This document shows, in pieces, positions 33,982 through 46,262 of a DNA stretch of 64,000 bases. The DNA is from Thermothelomyces thermophilus ATCC 42464. Its lineage: Eukaryota > Ascomycota > Sordariomycetes > Sordariales > Chaetomiaceae. A program made the position numbers and the translations under genes. The notes below the pieces were generated by a model that searched no databases, was not told the DNA's origin, and saw only the letters and a list, made by a program, of their open reading frames with translations. Location of the stretch: the NCBI RefSeq assembly GCF_000226095.1, contig NC_016474.1, forward strand, positions 4,154,001 to 4,218,000. The letters run 5' to 3'. Each line of letters opens with the position of its first letter. Positions within the stretch are counted from its first letter, which is position 1.

Positions 33982-36212
33982 TCACGCCAGAAACCCACCA
34001 CGGCCGTGATGACCGCTGCCGTTCCCGTCCGGCGTAGCTGCAGCCACAACCGCAGCAGGCACGACAACAGCGGCACCGTAGTCGTCGTCGTAGGCGTCGT
34101 CGGCGTCGTCGTCGTCGTCAAAGAAGGGCTGGTGCAGGCTCTTGCCGAGGGCGGCCTGCTCGCGCACGAGCTCGTCCCAGCGCTTGCGGCAGGTCGAGTT
34201 GCCAAAGTGGTACGACCCGCCCTGCGCCACAATGTACTCGGCCACCCGCTTCCAGGGCACCTTGGCCGGGTTGAGGTCGGCCGTGTGGGCGAGCTCGCGG
34301 ACGCCTCGCTCCAGGAGGCGGAGCTGGAGCATGTCAGTTCATGACGAGAAGATTTTTCTTTTTTTTTTTGGGGGGGGGAAGCAGAAAAAAGGGGGTGGGG
34401 GGGCCAAGCACTCACATCCGTCTCGGACCACTCGGGCTTGCGCACCCTCGCCTCGCGGCACTTGGTCAGCGTGCGGTAGCGCCCGCGCAGCGTCGACTCG
34501 GCCTCGGTGAACCCGCCCAGCCGCCGGATCTCCTTGTACGTCCTGCCCATCCGCTTCTGCCGCACCAGGAACTCGTCCTTGGACATGCGATCCGCCAGCT
34601 CCGCCGCCGCCGTCGCGGTCGCGGTCGCGGTCGTCGTCTCCTGAGCTCCCCCTCTCCTGAGCTGCAGACTCTGGCTCGGGGGAGCCTGCGAAGATAAGAG
34701 AGGAAGCGGCGGCGGCGGCGGCGGCGGCGTGGGCGACATCGTCGTTGTCGTCGCCACCACCGCCACAGCGGACCCGCCTGGCTTGGGCCGCAGCCGCGTT
34801 AGCCTCCGCGGCGTTGGGGAGGAGGAGGAGTCTGCTGACCGCTGCCGCCGGGTGGACGCGTTGCCAGTGGTGGTGGTGGTGGTGCCGGGGATGAGGGCTC
34901 GCCTGCGGCTGTTGTTCTCCGCCAGCGGCTTACCCCCTCCCCTCTTCGCTCTCCCTCCCGAGTTCGACAGTGCCGGGTCGACGGGAGCTGCGGGGGGCTC
35001 GCCGTGGTGCGCGTCGGCCGGGAAGCTCGCGTGGACTGAGTCGTTAGACGACGACAATGACGACGATGATGATGAGGATGAGGATGAGGATGATGATGAT
35101 GACGATGACGATGGAGTCGGCGTCTGGCGGATCCTTAGCATCTTGGGCGACACGGTCGTCTCGTCGGCCGGCTCGGGCTCGGGCTCGGGCTCCGCCCAGG
35201 TGCTGCCGCTGATGGCGTGCGGTTCCGTGACGACTCGGACGCAGCGGCCGGTATCCTCGCGAACCGCCGCTTTGGTCTCGGGCGAGACGTCCCAAGAGCT
35301 TCGGGTTGGCTCATCGCCGAGCACTATGGCCCCGAGCATGTCGGACGGAGAGTAGAGTGTAGAGTTTGTGCTCGAATCTCCCTCCGGCATGGGCGCAAGG
35401 GGTAAGCCGTGGAGCGCGTCGGCAGCGGCATGCTGAAAGACGGCCTGTGGGAGGGCACCCGCGGGGTCACCCAGCGCGTAGTCGCTGTAGTCGACCAAAG
35501 AGTGGGCGCCGTGCTGGGTGTGGTTCCAGGTCGGATCCCCGCCGTACGCAAACGGGGGAGCGGCTGGAGAGCCGTGCGGGACCGGGACCAGGTGCCAGTA
35601 TGGCGGCCCCAGCGGGAGCTCAGGGGCTCCCGGGACGGGGACATTTGTGCCTGACCCGTGGGAGATGCCCGTCTGTTCGGCGCAGAGCGGATAGTGTGAG
35701 ACAGTCGAGCCGGGGGACTCTGATGCGCGATTGCCGGTCGATGTTTGACTGTCATCTCCCGCCTTCAAACCAAATCAGCTCTCTCTCTCTCTCTTTTGTT
35801 CTTCTTCTGTTTTCTTTTCTTTCCACTCTCTTCTTTTCACTCATGTCTCTCTCGCGCGAAAAATGCGGGACAAAAAAAGAGAAAAAAAAAGGGGGGGGGG
35901 GGGGGGGAGCAGACCGAGTCGACGTACCGCAAGGGACAAACTATTGCCCAGCTGCTCTGCCTCGGGGCAATACCCGGTGCCGTAGGCCGGAAGGGGTTGG
36001 TGACCCCGTTTGGCCGGCTGCTGGGGCCAACCGCTTCTCAGGGACAAAGGATGGAAAGACATGTCGTGGAGCTGTTGTTGCTGCACAACCAGTGCCGTGT
36101 TGATGTGATTCAGCTTGAAGAGCCAGGGCGCAGACTCTGCCGCTGCAAGAGTGAAAACATGGTCCCGGAGTGAGACCATGTCCACCTGGGGCTCTCCAGG
36201 GCTGATAAACAT
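33982..36212 (-). CDS. Putative Myb/SANT-like DNA-binding protein
   Basis: I model three exons on the minus strand: 36212-35928, about 35762-34416, and 34323-33982, about 657 residues. The last join is firm (GTGAGT donor, CTGAC branch, restoring WSETD|LRLLERGV). The first is less sure: the frame of exon 2 has no early ATG, and the upstream exon (MFISPGEPQVDMVSLRDHV..., VVQQQQLHDMSFHPLSLR) is open and ends at a good GTACGT donor, but the acceptor is one of several AG choices. Two helix-turn-helix Myb/SANT-like modules lie at the C-terminal end (RMGRTYKEIRRLGGF..LRGRYRTLTK and KPEWSETD..ELAHTAD..VPWKRVAEYI..CRKRWDEL). The middle is disordered, with a run of about 20 serines, poly-Pro and poly-Thr. 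An acidic Asp-rich patch follows. Targets unknown. Confidence 0.75.
35045..35112. repeat. Ser-codon microsatellite (GAT/GAC repeat on the plus strand)
   Basis: A trinucleotide run of GAT, GAC and GAG on the plus strand encodes the poly-Ser tract of the Myb-like protein on the minus strand. Confidence 0.85.
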
Positions 36213-39200
36213 GCTGAACCTCCTCGCAGAACCCGTTGCAGCCCGATGCGCTCTAATGGTTCCCCCTCTCCCCCCTCCCCGGGGAACTGGACCCCTGAGC
36301 AACTTTGCCCGCTGCCCGTCTACTTGGCTTCGCTCACTTCCCACCGCCTCCTCCTTTCTTCTCCTCACCGCCGTTCCCGGTCGCTCTACGTGAAGATGTG
36401 AAGATGCGTAGAGCCCCGCTTGACAGGAAGCTTTTCGAATCACCAGCCGGTTGAGCCGATAGATGAGGGGCTCGTCGGGCTGCACCGTTGAGCGGTCAAG
36501 GCGGATCTTTCTCTGGTTCGTCTGCAGGTTTGTGTAGGTTTCCGAAGGGAACGCCTGGGGAGGAGGGGTTGGTCGACTGACACCGGTCGGGCAACACGCG
36601 GTTCACCACATAATCTGCGAGGACGAGAGAGAATTAGTATGGCAATATTATCGTGGAAGAGTTTACGCCTTTAACCGTCCGTGGGTGTTTTCATATTGCT
36701 CACATACACTTCAATCTTGCCCGGCGCTGGCGTGGAACCAAAAAGAACAGCAATCCGTGCTTCAAGGTCCGACACACACGCCGTCTTCGAAGTGCGCCTC
36801 GGAGATGATGAGGGAGGGAGACAGAGGATGGGAAGACAGAATTGCAGGATATGTGATTATCAAGTCGCCCCGGCAGAGAGATCTGGCTCTTGTCTTTGAA
36901 TTAATACGGCTTAATTGTGCTCGAGACCCGGGGTGGCGGCGGGCCGCTTCGGCTGGGACTCGACACGATCCGTGTCTGAGGCATTGTGTCCATCTTCATT
37001 CATTTTCAAGTCTTGTTTTTCCCTCTTTCCTAGGACTGTTTTCTCTGTCACTTCTCCTGGGAAATTAGAGAGGAGGCGTTTTGGTGGTTTGCTACGGGAG
37101 CCTTGCTGAAAACGGACAGTCGACTGCCAGAACAGGAACCGGACGAGCTCGGGTGCGCCTCCCGTCCGGATGCCATCCCGGGGCCAGAACTGCCTCTTTC
37201 CTATGTGGGAGGGGGTCTCGCGCAGGCTGTCGGTCGGCCCGGTTGGTTGTAGGTTTTGCCCCTGTATAGCCAGCCAAGTATTGGGGGAAGCGGCCCGGAT
37301 GAGGCGATCCAGATGACGAACTCACATCTCACTGCATCTCACTGGTGGCCTGCGGGAATGTTGCCGTCGTAGATCGAACTGGCCTGGCCCGGTGCTAAAC
37401 CCACACCTCCTCGTTGACTCGTTGAGAGATACGCATCTTCCTGCAGGTGCCAGATAATCTGGAGCAGAGGTACCCTAGCCATTAAATATTAGGTACCTAG
37501 ATTGCCCTTGACTTTGCCGGTGCTTCTTCCATGAGCTTTAGTTTAGAGGTCGATCCGTGGAGACTACCGCGCTTAATTACTCTGAGAAATGTCTCAGCAG
37601 CAACCATGAATTCCATCTAGGCGGGTGACCAATCGTCTGGGTCCAAGTATGAGGTGTGGTGGTGGTGTTGGTGGTGGTGGTGGTGGTGGTGGTGGATGGT
37701 TTTTTCGCAAACAGGGCCCCCCACATATGTATGTACAAGTGCCATACTGCATGCACATTGCTACTTCTCAGATATCTCAGATCCGGGTAATCCGACAGGG
37801 CTGGTCGATCCTACGCAAGTCGCAAGTAATGATGCATTGCAGGTGAGCAATCGGCACCTGAACCGTATTCCCCGCCGTGGAGCCAGAGGAGCCGGTCTGG
37901 GAGGCATTTACAAACGTTCTTAAGGCTTTTTTCCCTTTTCTTTTCCTGATGGTGGGCCAGGCGGCCTGCCCGTTCGATGCTTTTTCTGCAGAGGCATCAG
38001 CACTGGGGAACGCCCCATATCAGCGCAGGTGCTCTGCAAGACAAGCCATTGTCCTATGTTGTGAGATATTATTAGATAATACCTAGGTAAGGTAAGTAAC
38101 CAAAGCATGTAATTTGTACATACAGTATATACTTGCAGTATCACACCACCCTAATAGGGGTAACACGTCAGCAGCAGGAAGCGCCACGAACGCATTGAGT
38201 TTGAACGTCCTGTCCTGTGCCCGATGGCAAACAGCGAGATGTCATATCGCCCTTCCGGACATGGGTTCAAGATGCTTGACAATTTCCTGTCCTCTTCACG
38301 CCTCCCCCAGTTGGGAATCAATTGCATGCGGCGGCGGGATGCAACCCGTTCGCAGGCGGGAGCGAACCCTGGCAGGCCTTGGAGCCGTGGCTAATGGCCC
38401 AACAGCAGGGAGCGCTGTGCCCTCGTTGAGGGAGTCCTTCAAACGTCTGGATGCACTTTGCCGTGCTCCCGTCCGCTGTCTGCCGGAGAACTGATCCCCA
38501 TGGTTGGATGTACTGCGTTGAGCAACCAGCTTTCCCTCCCTAATCATGATTGTTCCCGCTCCATGTTAGGGGCAAGATCAGCAAGCCCCCAGTTCTCGCT
38601 CGCACGGGAGCCGCATCCAGTTCCTATTGCGGTGTTGAGCGCTGCTAATCTCGGTGCTCTGGGGGTACATATGGCGGCAACTGGGTGACGGCGGACGGGT
38701 GGCCGATGGTTGACTGCTGACATTCTCGATGGAGCCTTCTTGTGTCTCTACATGACTGACACCTGGATGAATAGAGAAGAGTGGAGAACAGGAGTGGTGC
38801 TGTCATGATGAAAAGATGTTCCAGAGCAACCACGTACTCAATACGCAGGCAATGGAGGAGAGGTTAGCAAGGTGCTAATTAATAGAGCATCAATCATCAT
38901 CGTGACCGCATGATATTCGTGACGGCGATTGTTGACTCTACGTTCTCCAGAACATAATTACATATCAATATAAGGAGGCATCTCATAAAGCAAATAAGAA
39001 GGGCGGTGTGTAGTCGAAGTACCATCTCCATTCAGATTGCACCCAATTAGGTAGTGTCCTGAGATGCTGATATCTTAATCACAGCACCCGGTCCCAGCAG
39101 ATGTTCTCCCTATCAGCGGCGAGATGTAATAACCAGTCCTGGCAGAATCACGTACCCAAGTATGTATGTAGGCACCGTGAGATTGCGAGCTAAATATGTT

Positions 39201-40706
39201 TAACCTTACCTGCAGGTAGGAATGCAGCACCTGATGCCTGTCATTTGCATGCGTGGCTCTCACTCTCGGAGTGTGGTGGTGACCAAACACCCAAACAGTG
39301 ATTCTGATCAAGCTTCATCCTAACACTCCATGGGTCATGCCCTGGGAATGTTTGACTACATTGCATATGGAATTACTTTTCTAGGCCAATATAGTCTCAA
39401 AGGGGGCCCATAACTGATCAACACATAATAGGTACATATCAAGCACCAAATTTCTGGACAGAATTCCGTCGTTCTACGCAGAACACGAGTAACACGCAAA
39501 CGCGATTCGACGCGGGAATGTTTGACGACCAGGCTCTTCGGGGTTGCTCTGCCAGCTGAGATTCGGACACGGGAAACGGTGGAGGTAATTAATGCGAGTA
39601 TCTGAGTACCAGCGCTGATACGGATAGGAAAGATTGCTCTAATTATACGCACAAATACCTAAGTACCTGACGATGGTCTGCCTACCTCCGACCTCTCTCT
39701 CACCTTCCCCGTTTTTGATTACGGGATTGAAGTCGATCTCACTTCATTTCCTCAAGCAAGGCAAAAGCGGAAACCTACGGTACGTAGCATGTCGGTCCGT
39801 CGCGATGCTTTCCAGCTCTAGGTCCGTCTAAGTCAGACCCCTACCCTGACTGATCCGTGTCACGACAACTGCCCATCATACCACGAGAGGGAAAATATGG
39901 CTACGAAGAGAAGAAAGGATAAGAAAGGAAGTTACAAGGTTAGGTACCAAGGTTTCGTCAAAATCCGAACATGAGCAATACCGGTACGATCCAGTCACCT
40001 GTTACAGGTAATTAGGTAGCCAGTAAATATTTCAACGAGAAGACATCTAGTACTGTATGTACATACATACAAAATCGCGTTGACATAAACGTACATACCT
40101 AGTTAACACCCAATGAATATCGGGCGCTAGGGTTAATTATTGCAGCCCCCGAACCTCGGGTATAATACCTATTATTTATGCCAAATACGAGGGCTTGGCG
40201 CTCTTGCCAACGCGTTTGAGCAGTGGTCGAGGCAACAAACAGATCGCTCAACGCGACAAAACCGGAAAATAATTAATCTCGCAACGGGCGTTGAAACATG
40301 CCCTGACTCCCAAAATGATGTTTGTCAAAGAACAATCTCGGTACTTTCAAGTCAAATCGATCGGATCATAATAGAGGAGGACAAGGCCGGAGCGACGTAA
40401 TTAGACGTGGTAATTATGGAGGTGAACTTATGGTGACTTCATCTGTAATTAATTCGTGTCCCACGACGGAGCTGGTTGAGAGATTGATAGCTGCAATGAG
40501 TGGTAATTAATAGCAACGTCGAAGTTTATAGGCCTGTAGTTGGAACATCACAAGGCAACTCACACGGGAAGTGCTTAAAGGAGGCGGAACTATAGATTAG
40601 CTATAATTAATAGCGCGTATATGATGTGAAACAATCCCGCTGGATGCATAATTATTATCAGAATTTCATGTTTGGATATCATACCGCATCTACACATCCT
40701 CCTTCT
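36213..40706. other. Intergenic, 4.5 kb, no supported gene
   Basis: The first 400 bases are the leader and promoter of the Myb-like gene. A (GGT)n microsatellite lies at about 37652-37696. TAATTAAT strings and TGTACATACA-type palindromes recur, for example near 38115 and 40055-40090. No convincing gene. Confidence 0.5.
37652..37696. repeat. (GGT)n microsatellite
   Basis: About 15 GGT units with a few interruptions, in the middle of the intergenic interval. Confidence 0.85.
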
Positions 40707-42453
40707 CTACAGGCTGACCCGAGACCCTCCCAGCTTGCGGATGCGTGCCCCATACCGACCGAAAAGCAACGGGACGGGGGCGAGTGCCAGGGCGAGGAAG
40801 GCCAGCAGGCTGTTTCCCCAGCCCCAGCCGAGGGCGTGGTACAGGTCGAGGCCGCTCAGGGGCAGCAGGGCGCCGACGGTGCCCCTCAGCACCGTGTTGG
40901 CGCCGACCGCGCTGGCGGCGTACTTCTCGAACGCGTCGATCAGGTACGTCTGGATGCCGACGAAGACCAGGATCGAACCAAACCCGGTCACGGCCGTCCC
41001 GAGCAGGGGCACGGCCCAGTGCACCCGGCACTCCACACTCCACCCGTAGAGGAACAAGCCGGCGGGGAACGCGAGGGCCCCCGGTAGCGTGACGACCAGG
41101 GGGAGGCGGTCCTCCGGAGTGGCCATCGTCGCCGTCGCCGTCGCCGCCGCCGCGCGCTTGGCGATGGTACGATCGCTGAACCGGGCCATGTAGGCCAGCC
41201 CCAGCAGCGTGCCGGCGCCGCCGGGGAGGAAGACAAGCCCGGCAGCGGAGGGCGAGAAGGCGTAGACGGTGCCGAAGACGAACGAGTAGGTCGCAAAGAG
41301 GAGGTAGAGGGTGCCGTACAGCACGGCGACGTAGGCGCACAGGATCGTTACGGCGGGGCAGCAGAGGAGCATCCGGGACGGCCGGACGATGCTCCGCCGG
41401 AAGAGCTCCGCCGACCCGATGCCGGACGCCAGCTTCGACCGGTACCGGTCGTCCCCCGTCTCCCTTCGGAGCCTGGCCGCCTTTCTTCCCAGCAGAACCG
41501 GCGGGTAGGTCTCCCTCAAGACGCAGAAGCTGAGGATGGTGACTGCTCCGATCTGGGAAAGTTAATTAGTGACAAACACTAGAGTGCCCTGTGTTTTTCA
41601 TTCCTTTTCTTTCTATCCATTTTTAAAGACAGAAAATAATTAAAAGAAAGGAACACAAAACAAGGAAGAAAAGAAATTATTTACTTAGCGGACACGCACA
41701 GCAATGGAGATAGACCAGAACATCCACCTCCAACCCGCCGTCTCTGCGACAAAGCCGCCAATAATGGGCCCGATCATGGGGCCGAGGATTGTGCCGACGG
41801 ACCAGGCCGACACGAACTTGCCCCTCTGCTCCTTCGGGACGAGGTCGGCGATAGAGCCGGAGCCGTTCGCGATCGGGGCGGCGCCGGCGAAGCCCGAGAG
41901 GAAGCGGAAGGCCAGGAAGGCGCCCTGCCCGGGCGCGTGGGCGCAGCAGAGGGTGAAGACGAGGAAGAGCAGGTTGGTGGCGTGGTAGACGGGCACGCGG
42001 CCGTACAGCTCGCTCAGGGGCGCCCATAGCAGGGGTCCCGAGGCGAAGCCGAGGACGAAGACGGACACGGAGAAGGTGGCGAACGCCGTCGAGGTGGTCT
42101 GGTAGTCGTCCATGATCAGCTGCACCGCCGGGGCCATCATGGATGACACGAGCGGGCTGATTGGTAATTAACCATCAGACTCGGGTCTCGCATGTATTAT
42201 TTTGAACAGTAACCGACCTTGTTTCGGACGATTGATGATCAGCGGCGGGGTGGACTTACACCAGGAACCCAATCACGGAAAGGATGAGAATATTAGCCCA
42301 CTTCACCAATGCTGACCAGTTCATTGGGTTTTCTGGGTCCTCGGTCTCGGGCTCGTCCCAGCCCACGATGAACTCGAGGGGAGGAGGGGTGGCTGTCATG
42401 ACTTCGGGCTTCGTTTCTTCGGAGACGGGTCCATGATCAGGTGAAGGTTTCAT
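40707..42453 (-). CDS. MFS transporter, DHA1 drug:H+ antiporter type
   Basis: Three exons on the minus strand (42453-42260, 42156-41700, 41552-40707) give 498 residues. All joins keep frame and have GT/AG ends. The N-terminal tail ends with DPENPMNWSALVKW, the hallmark that precedes TM1 in fungal DHA1 (Flu1/Tpo-like) exporters. Motif A (LSELYGRVP) follows TM2, and the antiporter motif C (GPMIGPIIGG) lies in TM5. Twelve membrane helices are expected. The family exports drugs, polyamines or metabolites with proton exchange at the plasma membrane. The gene starts 1.2 kb from the P450 that runs the other way, so the two may share a control region. The specific substrate is unknown. Confidence 0.9.
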
Positions 42454-43676
42454 GTTTTGTGTTGAGCTTGTTCCTTCGGTCGAAAGAGGCGGTTCGGAAC
42501 AATAATTAGACTAATAGAGTTCGTTTGGTATACAACCAAGAACTATGTCACATGCGGAGAACCCGAGTCCATCAATGCATGGGAGAAGACATGATGCCGC
42601 CCAGTGGCATTCAGTGGCACTCACTGTTTCCACTTTGGGATTTCCTTTTTCAGTACAGGATGTACATACATACCTTAATGGCTACCTACCTAGCCTTAAT
42701 GTATACCTTGATGGCTATTATGTGCATCATACCTTGATGGCTGCCTATTAGTAAGGTACCTGGGCAGGGGGGAATGTACGGAGTAAATGATTCGCATGGG
42801 GTCTACCGAGTATGAAAGGTGTCCATCCCGTGTCATGGCCTCCCTGGCAGAATTCTCTCAGACTCCAATGTCACATCGGTCCCACATAGAGAATACCAGT
42901 TGAGGTGCAACGCAGGAAAGGAAACCTGCGCAAACCCCCTCATAGGCCAGAAGCGGGGTACAGAACCACGACCTGGGTTGCCCATTTTACACTACAGCCG
43001 GAACGAGATCGGCAGATCTAGCCTTAGTATTTAGTTCTTCCATGGCCACGGTGTTGGGGATTAGATCCCGGAAGCCTTTTTCTAGAGAGGTCTGTTATCC
43101 TGTCATATTGTAAATACAGCTTACGCTGACACGAGACACGCTTCACGTATTTGGGTTGGATGTAGCATGTGGTTCTATTTGGAAATGAAGCGGAAAATGG
43201 GATGGGTAATTAAGAAATCAACAGAGTTAAGCCCAGACACACCTAAATGCAGGTGTAGGACCGTAATTAATAGTGTACACTTGAAGGTGTGGTGGACCTG
43301 AAAAACCCCCAGTTATTACGTACCGTAATGCAGCAGGTTTGTAGTATCATGTATAGACTTGCATGTACTACATATAGGTACTCAAGGTAGGATCCGCACG
43401 TTGTAAGTAGGTGTGAGTATTATAAAGTTTCTCCATCCCCGCTGCTCTACTCCCAAGACCGCCACAGGGCTAATCCCCAGCGGTCACGGAGATTGGGCGG
43501 CCGATCAGGGCTTGGGTAAGACTAGGATACTGACCAGTAGGCTGGGACTACTTTCCGACCGCCAGGGCTCCAGGGCCGAAATTCATAGGTATCTTAAATA
43601 GGAGGATGCCTCCTACCAAGTTGTGAAACGCAATAAGTACCTTCGTTGCCTTCAGTTTCGCACCCACGACCCGGAA
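42454..43676. promoter_or_regulatory. Shared upstream region of the DHA1 transporter and the P450
   Basis: 1.2 kb between the two divergent start codons. It includes short repeats of ACCTTGATGGCT (about 42673-42745) and many AT-rich strings. No specific factor site is assigned. Bidirectional control is inference from the geometry. Confidence 0.35.
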
Positions 43677-45608
43677 ATGGCCATCGCGCTCTCTATGACG
43701 GCTACATCAGTGGCCATCGTGGTGAGTGAAAGCATCTGCGTCTGCTCGACGGGCAAGGTATCCCGGACTTACTTCGCACTTCTAGTTTGTTTCCACGATT
43801 CTCTGGCATATCCTGCAAAGACGATACTTTCACCCGCTTCGTTCGGCCCCTGGCCCCTGGCTCAACAGCATATCGGAGCTACCAGCAGCACTAGCACTGG
43901 TCGCGGGGAACCAGCATGTGTACTACCAGTACCTTCACGAGAGATATGGCCCGGTGGTGCGGGTCTCCCCAAATGAGCTCAGCTTCATCAGTGTCGAGGC
44001 GCGTGAGGAGATCTACGGGTTGAGGGTAGGTCGGTCGGCTGGTGATATAATTAACCTGGGCTGTACTAGAAGCGGATGGCTGACGTTGAAACACCGTGGT
44101 GTCCCTCGTCCGGAGCAAACAGAAAGGCGGCCTCAACATGGAAAAGAGCCCCATTTTCCTGGGTGCGGTCGGGAGTGTCGATGGGCAGACCGGGGTGAGT
44201 CTGGCCGTTAACAAAGAACACGCCCGCCAGCGACGGGCGCTGGGATACCTCTTCACCAACAGCGCGTTGGCACACCTGGAGGGCCTTACCCAGGCTCAGA
44301 TCCACAAGTTCATTTCCAAGCTCAAGTCGATGGCGGCGGAAGGCCAGGCTGTAAATGTCTCGGACTGGTGTAAGCGACATTGTCAACTTCCTCTCAACCT
44401 TGGCCGTGCCCACCTGAATTTGAATTACCCGACATATTTACCTACCAGACCGAAGTAGCTGACGTGATGATCACACCCCCGCAGACACGTATCTAGTCTT
44501 CGACATCATGGGCGAGCTCTGTTTTGGCGAGCCTTTTGGCTGCTTGGACCAAGGCTCGGCGACCGAGTGGTCGACGTCCGTCATCAACGTCTTCGTGGCA
44601 GCGACGTGGACGCAGGCCATCCGGCGCATCTCGGGCGTCGGCACCTGGCTCGAATCCCTGTTGACGTGGCTCCTCGTCCCCCGGCAGGCCGCCGCGTGGA
44701 GGGAGATCCACCTGCGCAACTCGCGAGAGAAGACGCTCCGCCGCCTGGCCGACCCGGACCGCGACCATGGCGACTTCATCCACCAGATTCTCAACAGCCA
44801 CTCGGCCAAGTCGCTCTCCCAGACCGAGATCGTCCTGAACATGGGCCTCTTCATCAGCGCCGGCTCCGACACCACGGCCACCGCCCTGACGGGCTGGACC
44901 TACTTTGTGTGCACCCACCCGGCCGCCTACCGCCGACTGGTCGGCGAGGTCCGGGGCGCGTTCGCCGGGGCCGGGTCCGGGTCCGGGTCCGAGCCCGGAG
45001 AAGAAGGCGAACGCGCTGTCTCGTGGGCAAGGGTGAGGGACCTGCGCTTCCTGGAGGCCACCATCCTCGAGGCCCTCCGCCTCTACCCGCCGTCGCCGGC
45101 CAGCCAGCAGCGCGTCGTTCCCCGCGGCGGTGCCACCGTGGACGGCTACTACCTGCCCGCGGGCACGACGGTCGCCGTGGCGCCGTGGGCGTCGAACCGC
45201 TCGGCCCGCAACTTTGCCGAGCCCGACGCCTTCCGCCCGGAGCGATGGCTGCAGCAGCAGCAGGGGCCGTCCGGCGAGGGCAAGGGCGAGGGCGAGGGCG
45301 TGGGCGAGGGCGAGGGCGTGGGCGATGCGGACGCCGCCGCGCGGTTCGCCGGCGACCGCCTGGGCGCCTCGTTGCCGTTCGGAACGGGGCCCCGGGTCTG
45401 CATCGGCAAGAACCTGGCGCACATGGAGATGCGGCTCATCGCTGCGCACCTGCTGCTCAACTTCGACATGGCCCTGGATACGGACCCGCGCGCACATGGG
45501 CAGGAGAACAAGGTCTGGGGGCTTGATGGCCGCCTGAGGACCATGAAGGTGTACCATTCCATGACCAAGCCGCCGCTGTGGGTGCGGCTGACGCCTGTGA
45601 GGACATAA
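43677..45608 (+). CDS. Cytochrome P450 monooxygenase
   Basis: Four exons (43677-43721, 43786-44025, 44123-44369 and 44485-45608) encode 551 residues. The joins restore FVSTILWHILQRRYFHPLR and YGLR|KGGLNMEKSPIFLG, both typical of fungal P450 N-termini. Later motifs: ARQRRALGYLF (C-helix region), I-helix AGSDTT near residue 301, ExxR at Glu373-Arg376 (EALR), FRPERW, and the heme loop FGTGPRVCIG with the thiolate Cys483. A short N-terminal anchor suggests the ER membrane. Between PERW and the heme loop there is a low-complexity insert rich in Gly-Glu and Gly-Val, longer than usual. The substrate is unknown. The stop lies about 60 bp from the start of the RIP-mutated block, and the gene itself shows no RIP decay. 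Confidence 0.9.
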
Positions 45609-45671
45609 AGTGGCCTGTGGAAAGCGGAAGGTTTATAGGTCTACTTATCATGGGATTCTCGGGCGGTTGCT

Positions 45672-46262
45672 ATAAGATACTATATCTTTCTATCGGCCTA
45701 CTTAGCGTTTTAATAGTTACCCTAGCTAGCTACTAATACTAGCTCTATAGCCTATAGTCTATATTATGGTGCCTAGAAGAGGTATAAGCCCTCCTTATAG
45801 CTTTGTTAGACCTATTACTAGGCTATAGCCCCTATAGCCTTTAGGGCTATAAACTTTAATCTCTAGCTCCTTGCCCTTACCTACTTTTTCTAGAATATCT
45901 AGCTAAGCCTATTATAGGCCTATTAAATAAGGGTTATTACTAGGACCTAAGGGGCCCTTAGGCTAGCCTTAGGCTATCAAAGAGGCTAATTAAGCTTAGC
46001 TTTAAAGTTAGCTAGCCTTTTATTAAGATATAGGTTAAAGAATAATACCTAGGCTTTTATTTTAAGATAAGGCCTTTATAGTAAGCCTAGTTAGGGTAAA
46101 CTCTTAGGTCTTTAACATTTTAGCTACTTTCCTATAATAAGGACCTTATTATAGCCTTTAGTTTAGCTAGACCCCTAGGAATCTAGCTAACTTTATAAAG
46201 GCTATAGTAATAATGCTCTCTTTAGGCTATAAGAGCTCTAATAGCTATAATTACTATTTCTA
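45672..46262 (-). mobile_element. LINE fragment, internal part, RIP-mutated
   Basis: Matches 46880-47660 of the next copy (for example TTAGCTAGCTACTA, TAGGCCTATTA and GCTAGCCTTTTATTAAGATA), with many C-to-T differences. It lacks the (TAA)n tail and ends directly against the tail of the next copy. Confidence 0.6.
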
